Part shown: positions 1 to 5,616 of the stretch, in pieces | Numbering within the stretch: position 1 is the stretch's first letter | How the letters are laid out: each line of letters opens with the position of its first letter | Assembly: GCA_944358665.1 (NCBI GenBank) | Contig: CALVRP010000036.1 | Span: forward strand, 1 to 7,942 | DNA from: an uncultured Bacilli bacterium | Lineage (GTDB): Bacteria > Bacillota_I > Bacilli_A > RF39 > UBA660 | Reading direction: 5' to 3' | Length of the DNA: 7,942 bases | Notes under the pieces: model-generated | Told to the model about the DNA's origin: nothing | Seen by the model: the letters and a program-made list of their open reading frames with translations, nothing else | The model's database searches: none | Translations under genes and position numbers: made by a program

Positions 1-1016
1 TTTTGTTTAAATACCGATAAAATACTTCCTTTAGTCTCATTAGGGGCAATTAAAGTTGAAGATGCGCTAGTATAGGCTGGAGAATTATGGTCTTTCATAT
101 TAAAATATTGATTTACATAAGTTGTTGGGCCACTTTTTTCTTCACCAACTGTTGTAAACATATTGACACTATTTAAGTTAATTTCGTCTTCGTTTGCATC
201 TTCAAATAAAGCTAAAGTAAGACCAGAAAAATAATCGGCTGATGTCTTTTCCCAGAATGGATCTTGATTTTGAGCCGCTTCATCATAAAGGATATTAGCC
301 GCAAGGTCATCAATTAGTTCATTAGCTTTATCTTTGTTACCATTTTTATAAAGTTCATATGGTAAGGTTAATGGATTCCAACCACTCCCTTTTTGCGGGT
401 CACGGAAGTTTAAAAGAACAACATTATAACCTTTTTCCTCTAATTCTCTTCCGTTTTTTTCATATATTTCACCCTTAGGATCGGTAATAATCATTGACTC
501 GCCCTTTTTAGCAAGTAATTTTACCATTGGTTGTACTGTCATTTCAGTTTTACCTGAACCGGTTGAACCAATAACAATATTATGATACTCACCATCATCA
601 ACCCAAATATTTTTACCATCATTAATAAGGGGAATTCCAGCTGCATCAACTTTTTCATCTCGAGGGTTAACTTTAGTTAATTCTTCTTTCATTTTCTTTT
701 CGTCTTCCCACTTAGAATAACCAGTTTCTTTCTTTGCCTCCATCGAAAAACCAAATCCCTTTTCCCGATCAAAGAATTTATCAGAAACACTCATAATTGA
801 TGCAACCAAAGCAACGATATAAGCAAATAATGTAAGTCCAATATAACCGGGTGTGAACGCTTTAATTGGATTAAATCCATAAAATAAGTGATCAACATCA
901 CCGAAAGCAAACTGAGCAATGTTTAGTATAGCGATAGCAACGACATATAAAAGTACTACTGCATATATACCAAACATAATCCAATCTTTTTTATCCGCTC
1001 TAAACTTTAGTTTCAT
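1..1016 (-). CDS. virD4: VirD4/TraG-family type IV coupling protein (3' end outside window)
   Basis: This is the inner-membrane ATPase that recruits the relaxase-bound DNA strand and passes it to the secretion channel. The 338 visible residues start at ATG 1016 and run off the left edge without a stop. Two membrane segments lie at about residues 12-36 and 56-76. A short cytoplasmic linker leads to the nucleotide-binding domain, with Walker A GSTGSGKT at 150-157, the family motif ITDPKGEIYE at about 177-186, and a conserved WNPL at 213-216. VirD4/TraG proteins are usually around 600 residues; Walker B and the rest of the ATPase fold must lie to the left. The start is supported by a strong GAGGAGG nine bases upstream and by the membrane segments just after it. 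The gene has its own upstream terminator and promoter signals, so it is probably transcribed separately from the gene at 1145-1921. The family is secure; the symbol is a family label. Confidence 0.95.
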   Translation of the reverse strand, partial: MKLKFRADKKDWIMFGIYAVVLLYVVAIAILNIAQFAFGDVDHLFYGFNPIKAFTPGYIGLTLFAYIVALVASIMSVSDKFFDREKGFGFSMEAKKETGYSKWEDEKKMKEELTKVNPRDEKVDAAGIPLINDGKNIWVDDGEYHNIVIGSTGSGKTEMTVQPMVKLLAKKGESMIITDPKGEIYEKNGRELEEKGYNVVLLNFRDPQKGSGWNPLTLPYELYKNGNKDKANELIDDLAANILYDEAAQNQDPFWEKTSADYFSGLTLALFEDANEDEINLNSVNMFTTVGEEKSGPTTYVNQYFNMKDHNSPAYTSASSTLIAPNETKGSILSVFKQ

Positions 1017-1024
1017 AACTAATG

Positions 1025-1031
1025 CCTCCTC
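1025..1031 (-). promoter_or_regulatory. Ribosome binding site of the VirD4 gene
   Basis: GAGGAGG on the minus strand, nine bases before ATG 1016. It is the strongest Shine-Dalgarno match in the window and fixes the start of the coupling protein. Confidence 0.85.
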
Positions 1032-1045
1032 GTTAATTTTGCTTT

Positions 1046-1076
1046 TTAGTATATACTAATTTGTCAAAAAAAACAA
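1046..1076 (-). promoter_or_regulatory. Candidate virD4 promoter overlapping a perfect 14-bp palindrome
   Basis: On the minus strand TTGTTT (1071-1076) and TATACT (1048-1053) are spaced by exactly 17 bp, giving a fair sigma-A promoter with a 5' leader of about 25 bases before the start codon. The -10 box lies inside the perfect palindrome TTAGTATATACTAA (1046-1059), a plausible operator for a dimeric regulator. This promoter competes with an extended -10 box at 1096-1106. In such AT-rich DNA both are inference. Confidence 0.45.
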
Positions 1077-1095
1077 TAGTTTTTTACATAATATC

Positions 1096-1123
1096 ATTAT
1101 AACATAAAAAAAGAATATTTAAC
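1096..1123 (-). promoter_or_regulatory. Candidate extended -10 promoter upstream of virD4
   Basis: Read on the minus strand, TATAAT (1096-1101) is preceded by TATGT, forming a TG-N-TATAAT extended -10 element. The -35 region is weak (GTTAAA at 1118-1123, 16-bp spacer) and overlaps the upstream terminator hairpin. It would give a leader of about 70 bases for the coupling-protein mRNA. An extended -10 can compensate for a poor -35, so this is a reasonable candidate. Confidence 0.45.
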
Positions 1124-1136
1124 ATATTACTTTTTT
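1106..1136 (-). terminator. AT-rich intrinsic terminator after the 1145-1921 gene
   Basis: Nine bases beyond the stop codon, on the minus strand, AAAAAAG and AATAT pair with ATATT and CTTTTTT around a GTTAA loop. This gives a 12-bp stem with one bulged T, whose 3' arm is itself a T-run. It has only one G-C pair, so it is weak, but its position right after the gene and before the virD4 promoter signals fits a transcript boundary. Confidence 0.55.
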
Positions 1137-1144
1137 ATATATAA

Positions 1145-1921
1145 TTAATTATTTTCACAAGATTTTTTCTCTACCCATTTATTGTTTTCTAATTTATATA
1201 ATTTATAACACGAATCAAGAGTTGGCAAGTTTAAAACGCCTTCAGATATAATTATTTCATAATTATTATCATTATCTAAATTTAATATTTCTTCCATTTC
1301 AATTGGATTATCTTCAATTTTATCAATCATTTGAATATTTGAATCGTCATCAACATAATAAAGTAAAGAATATATATCATAATAGACAATATCAAAGACA
1401 TAATTAGTAGTATTATATATGGCTTCTATATCACCATCATTGTCAAAATCGTATGAATACTTAACGGTATGATAAAGGCTCGTATCTGGATCATCTATAG
1501 TTGACAACGTCTCATCAATAATGCTAGCATCTTCACTAGTCGCATCTTCTACATTATAATCCGCTAATGAAATGTCAAAGTGACTAGTGGCAGCTCTATA
1601 ATTATCTAACGTTACTTGTTTATAATTTTGATCAAAGAAATATAACTGACTATCTGTTTTTTGTATAGTAACATCAGAAAACATTTGATCATCACCATAA
1701 ACGTTATAAGTTTGGTTTAATACACTATCATTAAATTCTGTTATCTGCTCCCAATCATCACCCTGTTTTTGCCAAATTAAATAATCACCAACAATTAAAT
1801 ATTCTCTTTCTTGTTGATTACTAATTTCTTTAGCGGTATCACCTAAGAAAATACCCCCGAGAATTAATATTACTAAAATTACAAGAATAACTACAGCTAC
1901 AATAAACTTTTTATCTTTCAT
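1145..1921 (-). CDS. Single-pass membrane protein with Asp-rich extracytoplasmic domain, unknown function
   Basis: I do not recognise the 258-residue product. A short basic N-terminus (MKDKK) precedes a strongly hydrophobic segment at about 6-27 with no clear signal peptidase site, so it should be anchored with the rest outside the cell. The outer domain is acidic. It holds DFDNDGDIE (158-166), a DxDxDG-type calcium-binding pattern seen in FG-GAP/VCBS-like and EF-hand-like loops, and a related NLDNDNNYE stretch (214-222). Two cysteines near the C-terminus (C238, C255) could form a disulfide. The start is supported by AGGAG nine bases upstream and a near-consensus promoter. The gene diverges from the plus-strand gene at 2041 and ends in its own terminator, so it is a monocistronic accessory gene. 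A role in calcium-dependent surface binding or in exclusion is speculation. Confidence 0.85.
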   Translation of the reverse strand: MKDKKFIVAVVILVILVILILGGIFLGDTAKEISNQQEREYLIVGDYLIWQKQGDDWEQITEFNDSVLNQTYNVYGDDQMFSDVTIQKTDSQLYFFDQNYKQVTLDNYRAATSHFDISLADYNVEDATSEDASIIDETLSTIDDPDTSLYHTVKYSYDFDNDGDIEAIYNTTNYVFDIVYYDIYSLLYYVDDDSNIQMIDKIEDNPIEMEEILNLDNDNNYEIIISEGVLNLPTLDSCYKLYKLENNKWVEKKSCENN

Positions 1922-1945
1922 ATCCTCTCTCTCCTATCTATTTTT

Positions 1946-1974
1946 ATTATATATTTAATTATTTAACTAGTCAA
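1946..1974 (-). promoter_or_regulatory. Sigma-A promoter for the 1145-1921 gene
   Basis: TTGACT (1969-1974) and TATAAT (1946-1951) on the minus strand are separated by exactly 17 bp, one mismatch from consensus overall. Transcription would begin near 1939, about 20 bases before the start codon, leaving room for the AGGAG ribosome binding site. It lies back to back with the plus-strand promoter at 1991-2019. Confidence 0.8.
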
Positions 1975-1990
1975 TTAAAACATTTTATTA

Positions 1991-2019
1991 TTGCATAAAT
2001 TTCCATCTATTGATATAAT
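1991..2019 (+). promoter_or_regulatory. Sigma-A promoter with extended -10 for the 2041-2604 gene
   Basis: TTGCAT (1991-1996) and TATAAT (2014-2019) are spaced by 17 bp, and a TGA just before the -10 makes it an extended -10 element. The start site would be near 2026, giving a very short leader. The ribosome binding site AGGATGGTGAT (2027-2037) is close to the ATG at 2041. Confidence 0.8.
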
Positions 2020-2040
2020 TTTAATTAGGATGGTGATAAA

Positions 2041-2604
2041 ATGGTTGATGAAAATAAAAGCGAGAAAATTATTAAATTAGCTAAAATAGGAATAATCGTC
2101 ATAGTAATTGGTATCATCATATTCTTAATATTAAATTATTTTATGCAGAAATCTAATGAAGGCAAATTAGAAGATTATTTAGAAAAAGAAGGCTTTACCG
2201 AAAGTGAAAATGTTTGGAGTAAAGACGAAAAAGAAACTAATGGAGACACTGTTACAAACATAACTTATTTATACACTCCAAATATTAATAAGTTTACAAA
2301 AGATATTCAAATAAATGCCGAAACAGATAGGGAACAATATCGTTTTAAATATAATGGAAATGATACAATATCTGTTAATTATATTTATAACGGTGTAAAT
2401 GAAAATAACTGCATGGCTGCACAAACCGCTACTTATAATTATAAAACTGAAGATTTTTCCTGCGATGTAACTTATAATTCTGGAAACTGTCCTCTTCATT
2501 GCGATAGAATTCAAACAGAAAGCAAAACATTTGGCAAAGAACTAAAAGAAGTTTTAGATAAATCTGAAGTAAATCAATTCTTCCTAGTAAAAAATAAAGA
2601 TTAA
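2041..2604 (+). CDS. Single-pass membrane protein with four extracytoplasmic cysteines, unknown function
   Basis: I do not recognise this 187-residue protein; it is the only plus-strand gene in the window. A basic N-terminal segment precedes one hydrophobic helix at about 13-34, followed by a hydrophilic domain that should face outward. The domain begins with a charged stretch containing YLEKEGF (46-52), continues as alternating strand-like segments rich in Asn, Thr and Tyr, and ends in a Lys/Glu-rich helix-like tail. Cysteines 124, 141, 150 and 154 cluster in the C-terminal half and could form two disulfides. The start at ATG 2041 is fixed by its promoter and the AGGATGGTGAT ribosome binding site. 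It diverges from the minus-strand gene at 1921 and converges on the transfer operon, sharing its terminator. Its position suggests an accessory or exclusion-type surface protein, but only as inference. Confidence 0.87.
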   Translation: MVDENKSEKIIKLAKIGIIVIVIGIIIFLILNYFMQKSNEGKLEDYLEKEGFTESENVWSKDEKETNGDTVTNITYLYTPNINKFTKDIQINAETDREQYRFKYNGNDTISVNYIYNGVNENNCMAAQTATYNYKTEDFSCDVTYNSGNCPLHCDRIQTESKTFGKELKEVLDKSEVNQFFLVKNKD

Positions 2605-2606
2605 AG

Positions 2607-2646
2607 AAAAGGCATAAACTTAATTTTTTAAGCTTATGCCTTTTTT
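2607..2646. terminator. Strong bidirectional intrinsic terminator between convergent genes
   Basis: AAAAGGCATAAACTTA (2607-2622) pairs with TAAGCTTATGCCTTTT (2629-2644) across a six-base loop, a 16-bp stem with a single A-C mismatch. On the plus strand it is followed by a T-run just after the stop at 2604. On the minus strand it follows the stop at 2659 and ends in a T-rich tail (CCTTTTCTTT). It should therefore end transcription of both the plus-strand gene and the transfer operon. Confidence 0.85.
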
Positions 2647-2658
2647 GTTATTTCAATA

Positions 2659-4827
2659 TTATTCATATCTATTAGTTGGCCAGTTTTCATTCATATAATT
2701 TTGCCATTTGTCAGTTGTATTTATACTAGCAAAATAACTATAACCTTTACTTGGCTTTTCCGCATTAAAGTTTCCTGTTTTAAAAGCTTCATATTCAGCC
2801 ATCCTTCTAGAAACTAGTCCATCATTATAACTTGAGTTTCCCCAACCACATCCAAGGGTTTTCATACAATCGAATACTTCAAAACTATCGGCTCCATTGT
2901 TTTTAATTTTATCAGCAATATCAACATAACTTCCACCTTGCCCAGTATTATAAACAACACTAGCCATTGTATATATTTGTGCTTGATTTAAACCAGCACT
3001 AGCTAAGTCTTGTGTTACATAATCAATGTAACTTTGCATAATTAAAGGAAACATCTGATCTATATAGGTTTTATCAGTACAACCAGAACTTATATCGGCA
3101 TTAAAACTGGCGTAACCAACTTGTGAAGCAGCATCCTTACTATAATTTTGTGTAATACCAAAAGCTGTGGTCATACCAGCTCCATCGCCTAGATTATAAG
3201 AATCATACCCTGTACCTTCACCTTGTCCATGATAATTACAAGTAGATACACCTTCCAAGTAAGCAACAAATTCTAAGAAAGCATTTAAATCTGCAGTTCC
3301 ACCACAATAATTAGCACTGGAACTATTTGACCCACTACTATCACTAGGCCCTGTACTACCAAATGCTACATCAGTTGCATAGAAGGTATTGTACGAAATT
3401 AAGCTTCTATGCTTTCCTCCACGATTTAAAGCAGTATCTAAAGTTACCAAGCCAACACCTTCATCCGCAGCGGGGTCCATAACATAGACTGTTCCATTTT
3501 CTACATGATCTACAGCAACCCAGTGGCCTGTCATTTGAATAACAACAAAAGTTTGATACATCCCCTTGCTCGCTGTATTTAATTCATTTTCAATAACACT
3601 TGCCACTGAACTAGCATTATAACTAGAGATGGAAATATTTTGTTTATCCATAGTAAAATTTGGAGCAACAGTTTGCCAACTATTCCATACTAAGTTGCTC
3701 GACTGATAACTAGCATTTTGAACAAAGACACTAGGATCAAAATTTCCAGAAAGTAAAGAGGTACCTGACTTCTGTATTAAATATGCCATTGAAGTTGATG
3801 TACATCCTGCAGCAGAAACAGTCTTTCCACCACTTCCTAAGGTAAGTGAAGCCCAGCTTCCACTATATTGACGCCAATTAGTAGCATCACCAGTTCCAGT
3901 TGGATATATACAGTCATCTGAACCATAAAGTTCTCTTAATCTTTCAGCGTAATTAATGATTTCTTCAGCTATTTTATCTTTTTTTGCCTGATTCAACTCT
4001 TCATCTTCGATATTTTGAGCTTCTGGGTAAGTTCCACCAATAAAACCATTCATGCAGATATTAGTCATTGTATAATATCTACCAGCTCTTTCGGTAGCAT
4101 TAGAAAATAATGAAGTAGCTTCAAATTCTTGTAATTTAGTAGCATCAAAGCCAGTTAATGCAAAATCAACACCTAAACCACCCGTTGCTACATCAACAAA
4201 TGCTCCAGCGGCACAGAAAGCACCATTATAAATACTAGCAATAAATTTTTGTACATATTGGTCATCACTTTCATAAAGTAAAGAACCAACCAAACTATCA
4301 CCGGCTAACGCTTTTTGATAATTTTCATCACTATAAGTTCCTGTCCAACCACTCGAATCAAGCATAACAATCGTTGCTGCAGTAAGTAAATCTACTGACT
4401 TTGGCGTTGTTATCTGTTCAGCAATACTAGTATCATAAGTTTTTGAAGGGTCATCTATTGTAATTGATGATACTCCAGCTTGAAAAAGGCTTAAAAGATT
4501 ATTAAAAGCGTCATCAAATCCTGACCATGTATTTTCATATTGTTCAGCATCAAAATTTTTATCATAGGCTTCATCAACATACCCAGTAAAATAAGGTCGA
4601 TAAGACACGGTTGCATATAAAGCAACTGGATCTATTTGATTAGGAAAGGCCTCATGAATAATTTCTATTTTTTTTATCAATTGTTGCTCTTTTTTATTCT
4701 GATTATTCTCCTCATCCATGAAAGCGCTACTAACTGGAAAGATATTTATGAATAGGATGCAAAAAATTATTAATGAAGTTACCATTAATCTTAGAACTTT
4801 TTTAATAATATTACCACCACCATTCAT
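2659..4827 (-). CDS. Secreted wall hydrolase: C39-like cysteine peptidase plus GH24-like lysozyme
   Basis: This 722-residue protein very likely cuts peptidoglycan locally so that the transfer channel can cross the wall, the VirB1/PrgK role. A signal peptide has basic KKVLR (9-13), a hydrophobic core (14-30) and a PVSSA cleavage site near 35. Residues 36-300 match nothing I recognise. A C39_2-type papain-like domain follows (about 315-490), with Gln in WRQ (320), Cys in GCTSTS (342), His in GHW (435) and Asp in DPA (451). A Ser/Gly/Asn linker (490-506) leads to a GH24-like domain (513-685), with Glu in YLEG (525) as presumed general acid, the GDGAGMTTAFGIT block (547-559), VYNTG (625-629) and a terminal GLVSRRMAEYE (670-680). 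The gene is last in the operon, 22 bp after the lipoprotein gene. ATG 4827 has no visible upstream ribosome binding site, so translation may be coupled or start a little downstream. The C39-like domain could instead be an amidase or process proteins. Confidence 0.92.
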   Translation of the reverse strand: MNGGGNIIKKVLRLMVTSLIIFCILFINIFPVSSAFMDEENNQNKKEQQLIKKIEIIHEAFPNQIDPVALYATVSYRPYFTGYVDEAYDKNFDAEQYENTWSGFDDAFNNLLSLFQAGVSSITIDDPSKTYDTSIAEQITTPKSVDLLTAATIVMLDSSGWTGTYSDENYQKALAGDSLVGSLLYESDDQYVQKFIASIYNGAFCAAGAFVDVATGGLGVDFALTGFDATKLQEFEATSLFSNATERAGRYYTMTNICMNGFIGGTYPEAQNIEDEELNQAKKDKIAEEIINYAERLRELYGSDDCIYPTGTGDATNWRQYSGSWASLTLGSGGKTVSAAGCTSTSMAYLIQKSGTSLLSGNFDPSVFVQNASYQSSNLVWNSWQTVAPNFTMDKQNISISSYNASSVASVIENELNTASKGMYQTFVVIQMTGHWVAVDHVENGTVYVMDPAADEGVGLVTLDTALNRGGKHRSLISYNTFYATDVAFGSTGPSDSSGSNSSSANYCGGTADLNAFLEFVAYLEGVSTCNYHGQGEGTGYDSYNLGDGAGMTTAFGITQNYSKDAASQVGYASFNADISSGCTDKTYIDQMFPLIMQSYIDYVTQDLASAGLNQAQIYTMASVVYNTGQGGSYVDIADKIKNNGADSFEVFDCMKTLGCGWGNSSYNDGLVSRRMAEYEAFKTGNFNAEKPSKGYSYFASINTTDKWQNYMNENWPTNRYE

Positions 4828-4849
4828 ACATTTAAGAACATAAATTTAC

Positions 4850-5569
4850 TTAAATTTTATTTGCTTTATTAGTTTTATGCTTTATAAATAAAACCGTTAT
4901 AATTATTAATACTATAACAACTATTAATACCACATACAAACCATATGGTGAATCATTAACTACAGAATCTGCTAAGTGATTATCATTAGTATTATTTTCA
5001 GCACTAATAACATTTTCTTGATTATTATTTGTTTCAGGTTTTTCTATACTCAAAATTATTGGTTTGTTTTGATAATTATTTTCATTAATTATCCAAGTGT
5101 AAGTATTATCATTAACGTTATCGGCATTACTATTTAAAACGGTTAAATCCGTTTTTATAGTTATTGTTACCGAATCCATATAAAATCCGTCATCCATATT
5201 AATACATTTAAATTCATTGCTGGTAGAAATGTCTATTTTATTATCAGTTATATTAATACCACTTGAATTATAACATGTTCTTAAAAAACTAGAATCTTTA
5301 TAATTATTAATATCATGGCTATAAGAATAATTAACATAATAATTACTATTATCCTCATTTTGATTCATATTGTAATAAGTTCCAGCATCATAATATACTA
5401 CCCTAGGATGAGAAATAGATTCTTGAAATGTTGCTTTATCCGTTACTGATTTTGGTATAGTAATAGAAACGTTTTCTTCAATAGAATTTTCATTAATAAT
5501 CAAATCATAATTTGCACTACAACCAGTAGCCATAAATATAAAAAAGATAACCAAAAATAATTTTTTCAT
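4850..5569 (-). CDS. Asn-rich lipoprotein with a second C-terminal membrane anchor
   Basis: Function unknown. The start is ATG 5569 (239 residues): AAGGTGA sits four bases upstream, whereas the in-frame ATG at 5590 has no ribosome binding site and would bury the signal peptide. MKKLFLVIFFIFMATGC is a lipoprotein signal with the lipid-bearing cysteine at 17; the lipobox (ATGC) is a weak variant. The exposed domain (18-205) is rich in Asn, Ser and Tyr, begins with YDLIINENSIEENVSITIP and later has a TYTWIINENN segment. This beta-rich pattern loosely recalls LppM/DUF3153-like lipoproteins. Cysteines 99 and 122 could pair. An Asn-rich spacer (180-207) leads to a transmembrane helix (about 211-229) and a basic KHKTNKANK tail facing the cytoplasm. 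The protein is thus anchored at both ends. It lies between the two wall-hydrolase genes in the operon, which suggests an accessory role at the wall or channel. Confidence 0.87.
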   Translation of the reverse strand: MKKLFLVIFFIFMATGCSANYDLIINENSIEENVSITIPKSVTDKATFQESISHPRVVYYDAGTYYNMNQNEDNSNYYVNYSYSHDINNYKDSSFLRTCYNSSGINITDNKIDISTSNEFKCINMDDGFYMDSVTITIKTDLTVLNSNADNVNDNTYTWIINENNYQNKPIILSIEKPETNNNQENVISAENNTNDNHLADSVVNDSPYGLYVVLIVVIVLIIITVLFIKHKTNKANKI

Positions 5570-5573
5570 GATT

Positions 5574-5581
5574 TCACCTTC
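5574..5581 (-). promoter_or_regulatory. Ribosome binding site that sets the lipoprotein start
   Basis: GAAGGTGA on the minus strand lies four bases before ATG 5569. It falls inside the reading frame if the upstream ATG 5590 were used, so it decides in favour of the shorter protein with a normal lipoprotein signal peptide. Confidence 0.75.
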
Positions 5582-5589
5582 ACTTATCA

Positions 5590-5616
5590 AAATAAATTAA
5601 ACTTTTTAATTTATTT
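5590..5616 (-). repeat. Perfect A/T-only inverted repeat between operon genes
   Basis: Two perfectly complementary 12-base arms, made only of A and T, flank a three-base loop (5602-5604). The hairpin begins inside the stop codon of the NlpC/P60 gene and ends just before the lipoprotein ribosome binding site. With no G-C pairs and only a short T-rich tail it is a poor terminator. It may be a weak attenuator, an mRNA end or processing signal, or chance in AT-rich DNA. Confidence 0.4.

Noticed and set aside
1..1016. FtsK/TcpA-type coupling protein as in Tn916/ICEBs1
   Set aside because: The DPKGE motif, WNPL and two N-terminal membrane helices fit VirD4/TraG rather than FtsK-like TcpA.
1062..1067. 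Perfect TTGACA on the minus strand as a -35 box
   Set aside because: At 16-18 bp spacing the -10 position is a poor match (AAGCAA region); the nearby TATACT is only 8 bp away. The hexamer is probably fortuitous or part of an operator.
1961..1974. ATTTAACTAGT shared by the intergenic region and the right edge (7932-7942) as a possible att or direct repeat
   Set aside because: It is only 11 AT-rich bases, in opposite orientation, and one copy is inside the VirB4 coding frame; chance is likely.
2269..2514. 81-codon minus-strand open frame
   Set aside because: It lies wholly within the plus-strand gene at 2041-2604, which has a promoter, ribosome binding site, membrane helix and terminator. The antisense frame has no SD and is a shadow.
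4811..4831. Tiny minus-strand frame MYEWWW with three Trp codons, resembling a tryptophan leader peptide
   Set aside because: It is a by-product of the GGTGGTGG repeat at the start of the hydrolase gene; there is no SD, attenuator hairpin or tryptophan pathway nearby.
5570..5590. Longer lipoprotein start at ATG 5590
   Set aside because: No SD precedes it, and its first codons contain the SD of ATG 5569; the extension MISEGEI would precede the lipoprotein signal.
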